Shown here piece after piece: positions 1 through 8,781 of a stretch of 64,000 nt of DNA. A program made the position numbers and the translations under genes. This DNA is from Pseudanabaena sp. FACHB-2040 (GTDB taxonomy: Bacteria; Cyanobacteriota; Cyanobacteriia; Phormidesmidales; Phormidesmidaceae). The stretch is taken from assembly GCF_014696715.1 (NCBI RefSeq), contig NZ_JACJQO010000015.1, forward strand, positions 1 through 64,000, in the 5' to 3' direction. Under the pieces are notes generated by a model. The model was given only the letters and a program-made list of their open reading frames with translations, was not told the DNA's origin and ran no database searches. Position 1 is the first letter of the stretch. The number at the start of each line of letters is the position of its first letter.

Positions 1-102
1 ACACCTCAAGCACTGCAACAAGCACTGAGGCAAATTGTCACCGAGGAGATTTCAGAAAGCAATGCCATTGCTTGGTTCGCTCACTGTGGCTTATTCACGT
101 GA
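1..102 (+). pseudogene. C-terminal piece of a transposase-like gene, cut by the left edge
   Basis: An open frame enters from the left edge and stops with TGA at 100-102, giving 33 residues that end in WFAHCGLFT. The ending resembles the WFxHCGY-type C-termini of IS630-family transposases, but this is recalled similarity on a short piece. The stop lies within about 15 bases of the point where an opposing IS701-type gene loses its reading, so this is probably the end of an insertion sequence that landed in, or recombined with, that element. A short palindrome, TTCACGTGAA, overlaps the stop codon. The family assignment is uncertain. Confidence 0.35.
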
Positions 103-460
103 AATTCGCTGTAGCTACATAGTCCGTTGCGTTCCCTTTTTTACGGTCACCCGTTTCGTCGATGATGAGGATGATGGGGATATCGCCAAGCACTGACTTC
201 ACCAACTGCAATCGTCTTGACCTTAATTGGCTTGTGTCCCACACCGCAGGATGCAGAAAGTGATGCAGGTTCTGGCTATCTTTGAGCCCAACAACCCGAG
301 CAATAGCAGATAAGCTTTTACGGGGGAGTTCGCCCATTGGACCAACATGGAGGTACTTAAAACACTCAAAGCTGCGAACATCGTTAAACAGGTTTCGGTA
401 GGCTTGGCAGTACTCATCCACAAAACTAACGGTTCGGCGGGCAATACGAGGAATAACCAT
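95..460 (-). pseudogene. IS701-type transposase, N-terminal fragment
   Basis: The 121-residue frame starts at ATG 460 and carries the N-terminal part of a DDE transposase, including IIDETGDRKKG (about residues 98-108), which matches the first catalytic Asp block of IS701-family transposases. Full-length members have roughly 400 residues. Here the reading is normal up to DYVA and then turns into five unrelated residues and a stop, exactly where the rightward transposase tail from the window edge ends. The gene is therefore truncated and cannot encode an active enzyme. The family call rests on the motif and is fairly sure. Confidence 0.75.
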
Positions 461-538
461 CGCTCCTACCCTATTACAACTCTTCTTCCTTCAGTTTACT
501 TCCACCAAAGTGACCAAAGAGGGGTTAATTAGGGTTCT
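105..538 (-). mobile_element. Remnant of an IS701-like insertion sequence
   Basis: The stretch from the truncation point to about 538 is what is left of the element: the transposase 5' part plus about 75 bases of leader (461-538) ending in a GGGGTTAATTAGGG-like terminus. The terminus abuts the stop codon of the large kinase gene at 540-542, so the element sits immediately downstream of that gene without visibly damaging it. The opposite terminal repeat is missing, so the outer boundary is approximate. Confidence 0.5.
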
Positions 539-539
539 A

Positions 540-3500
540 TCACTTGAGGCGGAGCCATTGGTTGCCTTGCTCAGCATTTAAGGGTGGGGAGAACCAATAG
601 CCTTGGCCAAATTCGCACCCCAGTCCCTTTAAGACGTCGAGTTCGGCTTCTGTTTCTATGCCCTCGGCAACGACATCCATATCTAGGCTGTGGGCCAAGG
701 TAAGGATCATCTGCACCGTCTCTGGAGAACTCTGATTCAGGCGTTTCACAAAAGAGCGGTCAATCTTAAGCGTATCAATGGGAAACTCATGCAGCCGACC
801 AAGGGAAGAGTAGCCTGTGCCAAAGTCATCGATGCAAAGTCCTACACCCAACGCCTTTAACCGTTTCAGGGATTGAGCCTCGGAGGTAAAGGTTTCGAGG
901 ATGCAGCTTTCGGTAATCTCTAGCTTCAGGCACTCTTTAGGAATTTGGGTCGCCTGTAAGACTGACTCTAGCCGCTCAGCTAACTCGGTCTGCTTGAGCT
1001 GCATGGCTGACAAATTAACGTTCATAGTCAGCGGGATGGCATGGGAAGTCAGCTCTAACCAGCGCACGAGCTGCTGGCAGGCTTCTTCTACAACCCACCA
1101 GCCAATTGCGTTAATGAGGCCAGTTTCTTCGGCCACGGGAATAAATTCCAGCGGGGAGACGAGCCCTCGCGAGGGGTGCTGCCAGCGCACTAAGGCTTCA
1201 AAGCCTCTCACCTGACCGGTGGCTAGGGAAACAATTGGCTGGTAGTAGAGGCAAAATTCCTGAGCATCAATGGCTCGACGCAAGTCATTCTCGATTTGGA
1301 GCCGGTTTGCCACTTGGGTCTGCATGGCAGGGTCGAATACCACATACTGATTTCGTCCCTTTGCTTTGGCCTGGTACAGGGCAATATCGGCATCTCGCAG
1401 TACGTGGGTGGCAATTTGATAGTTTAGGGTGCTGTAGGTAATGCCGGTGCTGGCGGTGGAGAAGACTTCGTAATCGTCCACCTTAAAGGGCTGGGAAAAC
1501 TGTTCCTGAATGCGCTGAGCGAGCTCAATAGCGTCATCCGGATGAAGCAAATCTTCTAGCAAGATTGCAAACTCGTCGCCGCCGAAACGGGCCACAATAT
1601 CGGTGGAGCGCACGCAGCTTTGTAACCGTTGACTGGCCAGTTTTAAGAATTCATCTCCGATTAAATGACCCAAACTATCGTTAATATTTTTAAACCGATC
1701 TAAGTCCGTAAACAGCACTGCATAGAGCTGGTTAGGGGAGTGAGAACCGCTTTGGATGGTATGGTTTAGTAACTTCATGAAGCAAGAGCGATTGGGCAGA
1801 TTCGTTAAGCCGTCATATAGGGCATCATGCTGTAGCTTCTCGTTAGCCTGGAAGAGCTGCAACTGGAGTTTTTGCAAACTCGTCAAGGACTGTGTCAGAT
1901 TTTGGTTGCTGAGCTGCAAGTCCTGATACAAATTGGCATTCTCAAACGAAATAGCGGCCTGGGTGCAGAGAATTTCCAAAATATGAATTCGATCGGCAGT
2001 AAAAGCCCCCGTGGTTAGGTTATTTTCCAGGTAAAGAACACCAATTGCATGCTTCTTATGGATCAACGGTAACCCTAATACCGATTTGAGCGAGTGCTGC
2101 CTCAGGTAGGGGTCGGCAGCAAATCGCGGCTCGACCCGCATGTCGTCGATTACGAGGGGGGCAGTGGTGCGATAGACAAAGCGAATAAGGCTAATGGGCA
2201 GGTTGCGGCTATTTTGAAGGGGCACCAGATTCACCTGGACGGTTTTACCGTTTAGGCACTGGGCCACCACGGTAAGCTGATCGGCTTGTCGCAAGACCAG
2301 AGCACCGCGTTCGGCCCCCGCATTTTCTAGCACCAGCTGCATCAGGATGACGATCAGCTGATCGGACTGCAGCTCTTGTGAGATTGCCTGTGAAGCCTCA
2401 ATGACAGCGGCCAAATCTAGGGCCGCGGTGTTACTGGTGTGGCTGCTGACATCATCACTGGGGTTGAGCACTCCTAGCGATGGCGGCAGCGTGGATAGAA
2501 CCCCTTGTAAGGGTTCAGGATAGAGGGATTCGAGCTGTTGGGTTTTGGCCTGGGCCCCCCAATGGGCGTAGCTATAGTAGGCAGCTTGCAGGTAGGGTTG
2601 AGCCAGCTTTGCTCGCCCCCAAATTAAGTAGAATCTGGCGGCCAGTTCATTAGCTAGACCCTCATCCTGTATGAAGCCATTGGCTTTGGCGGTGTCGATT
2701 GCTGTATCGTAAGCCGTCATGGCATCTAGATAGCGACCTTCTACCCGGGCAGTTTCGGCCTCAACCAGTTGCCAACGATGGCGGTGATTGCTGGGAGCCT
2801 CTCTGGCCCAGTAGGCTAACTTTTCCTGCTGTTGCTGAATGCGTTGCCAGCGAACGGTCTGCTCGGAAAGGGGGGCCTGGTTGTAGAGAGCTAGCTGAAT
2901 CAGGGCATCGTAGAAGGAATAGAGGGCGATGGGGAACTGGGCTCGGCCTCCATCTAGGTAAGTAGCCACCTGATCGCTCTCCTTGGCTGCCTGCTCAAGT
3001 TGCCCGAACAGGTAGTAAAGTACGGTCTGGTTGAAGTGGTAGTGGAAGAGGGATGTGCGATCGCAATGCTCCTGGTGAAACTGCACCGACGTCTCGGCCT
3101 CATACACCGACCCGCTCAATCGCCAGGGGGTTTCCCCCTCCCCCAACAAATTGAGCACCGCCTGTTGGACGATTTCCAGGCACTTCAGGGACACCTGCTT
3201 GAGCTGGCGCAGGGTTTGGTGATAGGCGGCTAGCTCCGTTGCCAAGTCCTTCAGGGCGTGTCCAGCGAAATAGGCGTAGTGCCCATAGGCCTGAGCGTTG
3301 AGCACGACACATTCTAGATCCCCCGTTTCCAGACCACTCTGGTACGCCTTGACAAAGGCTGGTAGGGTAGAGCGAACGGGGTCGCGCCAGTGGCTGATGA
3401 AGTTGTGGACCAGATACCCAGCCCGGCTCTTGCCGGCAGTAGCCTGAAGTTGCTCCAACAGACCGAGTGCTAGTTGACCAAACCCATAGCCCGCTTCAAT

Positions 3501-6425
3501 GTCTCCCATGCTACACAGCGCCATGCCATAGCCTGCATAGGAAAAAATTGAAACCGAACTGTTGCCAAAACGCAGGGAAAATTCAACCTGCCTTGCCATC
3601 AGCAGCGGCATCAGGGCCGGCAGCGCCCGATAGGCCGGAGCCGTTAGCTTTGTCATAATCTGCATAGCCGCTAGCCGCTGAGCATCCTCCATCTCTGGCA
3701 ACGCCAACAGGCTCAGAGGATCTTGCCCAGCCCAAAGCTGGCGAGTTTCGGCCAGAGCTTGCTGCACCTGGGCAGGGGAAGGTTGTGCTGACAAGTCAAC
3801 TTCCAGAGCGCGCAGCACTTCTAGCCCCGTGTGCACCGCAGCGAGGTAATTTCCCTGAGCCCGATCGGCCAGCAACCGCACCTCGTAAATGGACACCTGA
3901 TCTAGCAGGGTGCGGGCATGGCAGGTAGTGATAGTAGCCCACTGCTGCATTTGGTCAAAGTTGGCACACAGGTAGGCGGCTTCGGTAATGTCTTGATACA
4001 GGGCTAGGGCCAGATCGTACTGGTGTTGCCAGGGATCGGCTGCTAGTAGGGCGATGCCCTGACGCAGGTAGTCCACCGCCGCTTGATAGGCTGTTGCCGC
4101 TTTAGCCTTGCGGCCTGCCTGCAAATTTAGCTGGGCCAGCTGTTCCCGTTCAGAGGCCGCTGTCAGCAGCGCCTGCCCCTCATTTAAGTGATTGACAATG
4201 GCAAACAGCTGCTCTTCTCGCTGGGCCAGAGACAGTTTGTGCAGCAAAAGCTGACCGATGGTGAGATGGATCTGGGGCCGCTGACCTGCTGAAATCAGGG
4301 AGTAAGCTGCCTGCTGAATGCGGTCGTGCAGAAACCTGTAGCTCAGCTCTGAGGTATCTAGGGGCGGTAGGGGCTGGCCTAGGCTATCCTCGGTCTCGGG
4401 GAAAAAGGTATATACGCCGCTTTGAGGCAGCACCAGTCCCAGTTCCAGAGCGCTCCATAGCGCGATCGCAACTTCGGTTTCGGGTTGCTCTGATGCCAGC
4501 GCCAGTGTCCCCAAGCTAAATGGGTTACCGATGCAGGCTGCCAGCTTCAGTATCGCCTGGGTTGTGGGCACCAGCTTTTGCAGCTGCTGGGCCATGAACG
4601 TCACGACATCCTCGCCCAGGGCCGCTAGGCGGGCTTGGGCCATTTTGCACTGCCAAGCCCCCTGAGTTGGATCGAAGATGATGGTGCCGTCCTGGTGCAG
4701 GGTCTGCAAAAACTGGGTAGCAAAAAACGGGTTGCCGCCAGTCTTTTGGTAGACCAGATCGGCTAGGGGCTGGGCCAGGGGCACAGGACAAACCAGAGCG
4801 TCTGCCACCAGCTGGCTAAGACTCTGAGCCGACAGCGGCTCCAGGGTAATGGTGTTAATCGTTGCCCCACTTTGACGCAAGGTCTCCAGGGTCAGCGTCA
4901 GTGGGTGCGCCGGGGCCACCTCGTTATTGCGGTAGGCTCCAATCAGCAGTAGATAGGGACATTGCAGGTCGCCCACAAGCAAATTCATCAGCTGGAGCGA
5001 GACCAGATCGGCCCACTGCAAGTCATCCAAAAACACCACTAAGGGGTGCTGGAGCGCGGCAAACACCTGGATAAAGTTTTGAAATAGAAGGTTAAAGCGA
5101 TGTTGCGCCGCCTGAGCTGAAAGTTCCACAGGAGCAGGCTGAGAGCCGATAATTTGCTCCAGCTCGGGAATCACATCAATTAGCAGCTGACCATTGGTGC
5201 CCAAGGCCCGCAGGATATTGACGCGCCATTCCTGGAGGCGTGCTTCGGGCTCGCTCAGGAGATGTCGAATTAGCTCTCGCAACGCCATCAAAAAGCCCGA
5301 AAAAGGGATGTTGCGCTTAAGCTGGTCAAACTTGCCCCGAACGAAGTAGCCCCGCTGGCGCACAATGGGCTTCTGCACTTCATTGACCACGGCTGTTTTG
5401 CCCACACCCGAGTGGCCTGCGACCAGCATTATTTCGCCGCCTGCCGCACCAACCCCGCTGACGCGCTCAAAGGCGGCTAGCACTGCCGCCACTTCCCACT
5501 CCCGGCCGTAGAGCTTTTCGGGAATCAAAAAGCGGCTACTCCGATCTCGCCGGCCTATGGGAAATAGGGCAACTTTCCCCGTCTGTTCAAGCTGAATTCG
5601 GCAACACTCGAGGTCGTGGCGCAGCCCAACGGCACTCTGATAGCGGTCCTCCGGATTTTTCGCCATCAGCTTGTTGACCAAAGCAGCAATTCCCTCAGGT
5701 ACACTCGGCTGAATGCTTTGGATAGGTGGCGGTGACTTGGCAATGTGACAATACAACAGGCCCATTGGGGTATCTGCGGTAAAAGGCCTCTGCCCGGTTA
5801 ACAGTTCGTATAGGGTGACGCCGAGGGAGTAGTAGTCGGTGCGGTAGTCTACGGCACGATTGATGCGTCCAGTTTGTTCTGGCGAGATGTAGGCTAGGGT
5901 TCCTTCTAACGTTCCGCAGCGCTGACTTGGAGCCGCTTCTCGTGGTAAGTGGGAGGCCAAACTAAAATCGGTTAGCTTCACCTGCCGGGTTTTGGGATGA
6001 ATTAGCAGGTTGCTGGGCTTAATGTCTTTGTGAATGATGCCGTGGTCGTTCAGAAGCTGCAGGATATCAGCAATCTGTTCGGCAATCTCCAAAAACTCCA
6101 TCAGGCTCAATCCAGGATTGCCCGCGGCCCGGTGTTGGTCCAGCCACTGCTTGAGAGAAATTCCCCTAAAGTCTTCTAGAACCAGCGCGTAGCTCTGGCG
6201 GTATGACAAAAGCTCGTAGGGCTGCACAATGCTGGGAAACTTTAACCTGCGTGCGATCTCAAACTGATTGCGAAATTGCATCAACTCATCCAGCGTTGGC
6301 CGCTCACTGCGCAACACTTTAACCGCTACTGCCTGACCATCAGAAATCCTCTCCCCTCGGTAAACCAGGCTCTTAGTCCCTAAGTGCAGCTTATCCAAGA
6401 GGCAGTATCCAGGCAGCTCAATCAT
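540..6425 (-). CDS. Ser/Thr kinase - AAA ATPase - GAF - GGDEF - EAL multidomain signalling protein
   Basis: This 1961-residue cytoplasmic protein fuses five modules. Residues 1-270 are a Ser/Thr kinase: VAVK with Lys36, catalytic HKDIKPSN (132-139) and DFS (153-155) instead of DFG. Residues about 300-600 are a large AAA/NACHT-like ATPase with Walker A GHSGVGKT (337-344) and Walker B VVFLDD (463-468). A long helical repeat-like region follows. A GAF domain lies at about 1335-1498. Near 1615 is an intact GGDEF (RFGGDEF), followed by an EAL domain (EALVRW near 1743, DDFGTGYSS later). The first three modules are the standard layout of cyanobacterial and fungal-type kinase/ATPase/histidine-kinase giants. 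Here the output is cyclic-di-GMP synthesis/hydrolysis instead of a histidine kinase. Both c-di-GMP signatures look catalytic, so it may be bifunctional. The start is ATG 6425. Confidence 0.92.
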   Translation of the reverse strand: MIELPGYCLLDKLHLGTKSLVYRGERISDGQAVAVKVLRSERPTLDELMQFRNQFEIARRLKFPSIVQPYELLSYRQSYALVLEDFRGISLKQWLDQHRAAGNPGLSLMEFLEIAEQIADILQLLNDHGIIHKDIKPSNLLIHPKTRQVKLTDFSLASHLPREAAPSQRCGTLEGTLAYISPEQTGRINRAVDYRTDYYSLGVTLYELLTGQRPFTADTPMGLLYCHIAKSPPPIQSIQPSVPEGIAALVNKLMAKNPEDRYQSAVGLRHDLECCRIQLEQTGKVALFPIGRRDRSSRFLIPEKLYGREWEVAAVLAAFERVSGVGAAGGEIMLVAGHSGVGKTAVVNEVQKPIVRQRGYFVRGKFDQLKRNIPFSGFLMALRELIRHLLSEPEARLQEWRVNILRALGTNGQLLIDVIPELEQIIGSQPAPVELSAQAAQHRFNLLFQNFIQVFAALQHPLVVFLDDLQWADLVSLQLMNLLVGDLQCPYLLLIGAYRNNEVAPAHPLTLTLETLRQSGATINTITLEPLSAQSLSQLVADALVCPVPLAQPLADLVYQKTGGNPFFATQFLQTLHQDGTIIFDPTQGAWQCKMAQARLAALGEDVVTFMAQQLQKLVPTTQAILKLAACIGNPFSLGTLALASEQPETEVAIALWSALELGLVLPQSGVYTFFPETEDSLGQPLPPLDTSELSYRFLHDRIQQAAYSLISAGQRPQIHLTIGQLLLHKLSLAQREEQLFAIVNHLNEGQALLTAASEREQLAQLNLQAGRKAKAATAYQAAVDYLRQGIALLAADPWQHQYDLALALYQDITEAAYLCANFDQMQQWATITTCHARTLLDQVSIYEVRLLADRAQGNYLAAVHTGLEVLRALEVDLSAQPSPAQVQQALAETRQLWAGQDPLSLLALPEMEDAQRLAAMQIMTKLTAPAYRALPALMPLLMARQVEFSLRFGNSSVSIFSYAGYGMALCSMGDIEAGYGFGQLALGLLEQLQATAGKSRAGYLVHNFISHWRDPVRSTLPAFVKAYQSGLETGDLECVVLNAQAYGHYAYFAGHALKDLATELAAYHQTLRQLKQVSLKCLEIVQQAVLNLLGEGETPWRLSGSVYEAETSVQFHQEHCDRTSLFHYHFNQTVLYYLFGQLEQAAKESDQVATYLDGGRAQFPIALYSFYDALIQLALYNQAPLSEQTVRWQRIQQQQEKLAYWAREAPSNHRHRWQLVEAETARVEGRYLDAMTAYDTAIDTAKANGFIQDEGLANELAARFYLIWGRAKLAQPYLQAAYYSYAHWGAQAKTQQLESLYPEPLQGVLSTLPPSLGVLNPSDDVSSHTSNTAALDLAAVIEASQAISQELQSDQLIVILMQLVLENAGAERGALVLRQADQLTVVAQCLNGKTVQVNLVPLQNSRNLPISLIRFVYRTTAPLVIDDMRVEPRFAADPYLRQHSLKSVLGLPLIHKKHAIGVLYLENNLTTGAFTADRIHILEILCTQAAISFENANLYQDLQLSNQNLTQSLTSLQKLQLQLFQANEKLQHDALYDGLTNLPNRSCFMKLLNHTIQSGSHSPNQLYAVLFTDLDRFKNINDSLGHLIGDEFLKLASQRLQSCVRSTDIVARFGGDEFAILLEDLLHPDDAIELAQRIQEQFSQPFKVDDYEVFSTASTGITYSTLNYQIATHVLRDADIALYQAKAKGRNQYVVFDPAMQTQVANRLQIENDLRRAIDAQEFCLYYQPIVSLATGQVRGFEALVRWQHPSRGLVSPLEFIPVAEETGLINAIGWWVVEEACQQLVRWLELTSHAIPLTMNVNLSAMQLKQTELAERLESVLQATQIPKECLKLEITESCILETFTSEAQSLKRLKALGVGLCIDDFGTGYSSLGRLHEFPIDTLKIDRSFVKRLNQSSPETVQMILTLAHSLDMDVVAEGIETEAELDVLKGLGCEFGQGYWFSPPLNAEQGNQWLRLK

Positions 6426-6608
6426 CGGATGAGACCTTGAACGTTACTCTTTATTCTTCCCCACCTTACCTAGCTTGACGAGAGACACCTCAATTTGAAT
6501 TCCGCAAATTCTGGTACGAGGTTGAGGACATCATAGAGAGTTTGGAGCAGGCATCTATGCTTCTGGAGGGGAAACTGCATGACGAGGTCAGCGAGTGAAG
6601 CCAGAGGT
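6426..6608. other. Intergenic, promoter side of the giant kinase; possible gene tail
   Basis: The interval holds the upstream region of the leftward kinase gene. On the plus strand an open frame without a start codon runs to a TGA at 6596-6598 and ends in LLEGKLHDEVSE. Its composition is protein-like and acidic, so it may be the tail of a lost gene, but I do not recognise it. The duplicated photolyase segment begins directly after it at about 6609. Confidence 0.35.
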
Positions 6609-7058
6609 CGGCCTGATAGCTTCCAAGCCCTACGCTGCCTCGGCCAACTACATCAACACCATGAGCAACTACTGCAAGGGCTGCACCACAACCCCAAAGA
6701 CCGCACTACTGAAAAAGCCTGTCCCTTCAACCTGATGTACTGGGACTTTTTAGCCCGCTACTATGAAAAGCTCCAACCCAACCCGCGCATGCGCCAAATC
6801 CTGCGAAACCTGGAGCGCATCCCCACTGACGAACTCCAGCACATTCGCCAAAAAGCCGCCGACTGGCGCACCCAGCACGCTCACACCGAGCACCTCCTGC
6901 CCGACACGCCCAAGCCGCAGGAGGCGCAAGCGTTGAGTGGGGAAATGAAGTGAGACTGCAAGTTCTGGGGGAACCAGATCAGCTCTCATAACACTATTGA
7001 GCAACGCTAGAAACTAGCGTGTAGTGATCTTGGGCTGCGGCCAAATCGAGGATGCGAT
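6609..7058 (+). repeat. Direct segmental duplication, copy 1 (partner at 12054-12465)
   Basis: This segment repeats the 3' end of the photolyase gene and its downstream flank. Identity continues past the stop codon through CTGCGGCCAAATCGAGGATG. Copy 1 has lost one base within the coding part (near 6684) and carries about 40 extra bases after the stop (near 6990-7030). The extra piece contains the nested palindrome CGCTAG-aaa-CTAGCG flanked by CACTA/TAGTG. The end of homology falls on a HIP1-like GCGATC, where copy 1 continues into a mini-repeat and copy 2 does not. Confidence 0.85.
6610..6953 (+). pseudogene. Partial, frameshifted copy of the photolyase C-terminus
   Basis: The DNA corresponds to the last ~115 codons of the intact gene at 10813-12399. 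It includes the CxxC pair of the iron-sulfur site and the ending LRNLERIPTDELQHIRQ. In the correct frame it reads IASKPYAASANYIN up to CKGC; a single-base deletion (TGC-ACCACAACC here against TGC-CCCTACAACC in the intact gene) then shifts the frame for the remainder. There is no 5' part, so it cannot make a photolyase. Base differences are scattered and many look silent, so the copy is not brand new. Confidence 0.85.
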
Positions 7059-7090
7059 CTCACAGTAGGGATGACTTAGAATGCGATCAC
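7053..7090. repeat. HIP1-flanked mini-repeat, copy A
   Basis: The unit reads GCGATCtCA, then cAGTAGGGATgACTtAGAa, then TGCGATCaC. The core AGTAGGGWTRAYTYAGA bounded by GCGATC boxes recurs at 7237-7274 and 8341-8377. In copy A it starts exactly where the segmental duplication loses homology to its partner, which has a plain GCGATCGCA at that point. This suggests insertion at a HIP1 site. Confidence 0.6.
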
Positions 7091-7151
7091 AGAGGGGAGA
7101 AGCGATTGAGAGTGCGATCTGGTGAGCGCAGGTGTAGTCCAGAACGGCCTG

Positions 7152-7565
7152 CTAGATTAGGGCCTGAGTGTTGATATCGAGCATGGCCGTCATTTCATCG
7201 ACGATCTGGTAGCGGGTCTGGGGGCCGACGGTGCGTGCGATCGCAAGTAGGGTTAATTCAGACTGCGATCGCACCCTTGCTTACCTTCAGCAGGTCCAAC
7301 GCTTCACCCTCACTAGGGGGCCGCTGAGGCCGGAGTTGAGGCTTGGGGAACTGCGGGCTTGGGAGCGTGGAGGTCAATAATTGTGGCAGCGGGGAGCAGG
7401 GGGCGGGGTGATGCTGGCTTTTAGGCTATCCCAGTTCCCCTTGTCTTTGCAGCGCTGGATGTTGCGGCGGGCTACTTCGAACTGCCGCGCCATGTTGCTG
7501 GTAATGATGTCCTGCATGAAGAAGGCTTTAGCTTGTTCTCTTTTGCGATCGCTCTCGCTTGCCAT
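7152..7565 (-). pseudogene. Decayed small gene with a helix-turn-helix-like N-terminus
   Basis: ATG 7565 follows a GGAG eight bases upstream. It opens a 63-residue frame (MASESDRKREQAKAFF...) in which SNMARQFEVARRNIQRC and NWDSLKAS recall the DNA-binding end of terminase-small-subunit-like proteins. The frame ends at 7374 after a Pro-rich, C-run-rich stretch. In the next frame the text continues as RPPSEGEALDLLKV, then as AIARTVGPQTRYQIVDEM...TQALI to a TAG at 7152-7154. Mini-repeat copy B lies exactly between LLKV and AIAR. I infer one original gene of about 130 codons broken by a frameshift and a repeat insertion. The HTH assignment is tentative, and the first 63 codons alone could still be expressed. 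Confidence 0.5.
7237..7274. repeat. HIP1-flanked mini-repeat, copy B
   Basis: The unit is GCGATCGCA, AGTAGGGTTAATTCAGAC, TGCGATCGCAC, bounded by two perfect HIP1 octamers. Removing one octamer and the core would rejoin the minus-strand reading LLKV-AIARTVGP of the surrounding decayed gene. Confidence 0.6.
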
Positions 7566-7702
7566 GCCTGTGCTCCATCTGTGTTACAGACAGAATTCCT
7601 ACAGGGCAAGGCTTTCAGGGCGCAATGTCACAGATCGGATCGCAGGGGGCAAATCTGCAAGCGATTGCGGAAAAGGCGGCGCGGCTACCAGTGCTACATC
7701 AC

Positions 7703-7728
7703 AAAACCCCGCCGAGGAAGCGGCGGGG
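7703..7728 (-). terminator. Rho-independent terminator of the HU gene
   Basis: Read on the minus strand, an 8-bp perfect GC stem (CCCCGCCG / CGGCGGGG) with a 6-base loop is followed directly by TTTT. It lies 25 bases beyond the HU stop codon and is oriented to end HU transcription. Confidence 0.85.
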
Positions 7729-7752
7729 CGAGAGTACTGGTAGAGCTATAAC

Positions 7753-8085
7753 TTATTTCTTTTTACCGCCCTTGGCCTTGCCTGAGCCTGCAGTTTCCAG
7801 TTCGGGCTTCTTGGGTGCCACCTTCTCCTTAAACAGCTTGCCAGCACTGAAGGCTGGGGTGGTGGTGGCTGGGATCTGCATAGCCTCCCCGGTCTTGGGG
7901 TTGCGGCCTTCCCGCTCGGCGCGGGCACGGGGCTCAAACGTTCCAAAGCCCACTAGGGTGACCTTTTCACCGCTAGCAACGGCTTCCATGATGGACTCCA
8001 CGATAGCTGTGATGACAGCATCGGCCTCCTTCTTGCTCACTGATGCGCTCTCAGCAACCTTATCAATCAACTCGCCTTTATTCAT
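7753..8085 (-). CDS. hup: HU-family histone-like DNA-binding protein
   Basis: The 110-residue protein has the complete HU fold: MNKGELIDKVAE at the start, the GFGTFEPRARAEREGRNP arm region (about 47-64) and the AFSAGKLFKEKV end. It binds and bends DNA as a nucleoid protein, normally as a dimer. Beyond the usual ~92 residues it has an extra Lys/Ala/Gly-rich tail ending in GKAKGGKKK, reminiscent of histone-like tails. The gene stands alone with a strong terminator downstream. The bases just before the start contain a tandem GTTGACC-GTTGACC and no clear ribosome-binding site. Confidence 0.95.
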   Translation of the reverse strand: MNKGELIDKVAESASVSKKEADAVITAIVESIMEAVASGEKVTLVGFGTFEPRARAEREGRNPKTGEAMQIPATTTPAFSAGKLFKEKVAPKKPELETAGSGKAKGGKKK

Positions 8086-8109
8086 GGGTCAACGGTCAAC
8101 GACCGAATG

Positions 8110-8781
8110 AGGGTTTCAGCCGTTTTAACACGAGAGGTCAGGGGTTTCAAGCTTTTGCAACAAAAAGCCTGCTGGATGAGGTCCAGGGCGGGGTTTGAAG
8201 TTCCTTTGGCCTAGCTCAACAAGTTCATCATTACCTCTGGAGCTGCACCAGTTCAAGCCGGTTCCTTAGAGGCTGTGTTAGGGATCTGTAAGTGGGTGAA
8301 GCGGGCGGTTGAGATCGCACAGTCCGTGGTGATGGCAGTTGCGATCGCAAGTAGGGATAACTCAGAGTGCGCTTTCAAAGGGCCTGAGAGCTAGGGCAAG
8401 TTCAGTCTGTAGTTCCTCAGAGGCGGTGTAGGTGCTTGATAACTTTAATTGGCACCATCTCAGCCCTACGATTTCAACAGCCATTGCCGCATCCGACTTC
8501 AGCTACACATTGACCATCCTTACCTCTTTGGCACTACCAATTACCGAATTATTTCCTGTATTATTATTCTTTATTAAAGAAGAAATATTTATAGTTTTCT
8601 GTCAAGTATGTATTGGTAGGTAAGATTGAAAGGAATAGTTGATTTATAGCTTTTTCGATATTCCTAAGGTTAGATTTTTGGCTCCTTTCGATAGCAGGAT
8701 TTGTCAAATTGTTTATTATCGAGTAAGAAGTCATTCTGCATTCTTCGAACGATTTGCTCATATTTAACACTGTTTCTAACC
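8110..8781. other. Gene-poor interval, becoming AT-rich
   Basis: I see no convincing gene here. The left part carries mini-repeat copy C and HIP1-related boxes. From about 8500 the base composition falls sharply into AT-rich DNA leading into the hypothetical gene at 8782, with frequent stops in all frames. It may include the promoters of both flanking divergent genes. Confidence 0.5.
8341..8377. repeat. HIP1-flanked mini-repeat, copy C
   Basis: The unit is GCGATCGCA, AGTAGGGATAACTCAGAG, TGCGCTTTCA. The left octamer is perfect and the right box has decayed. It is the third copy of the element at 7053 and 7237, all within 1.3 kb. Confidence 0.55.
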
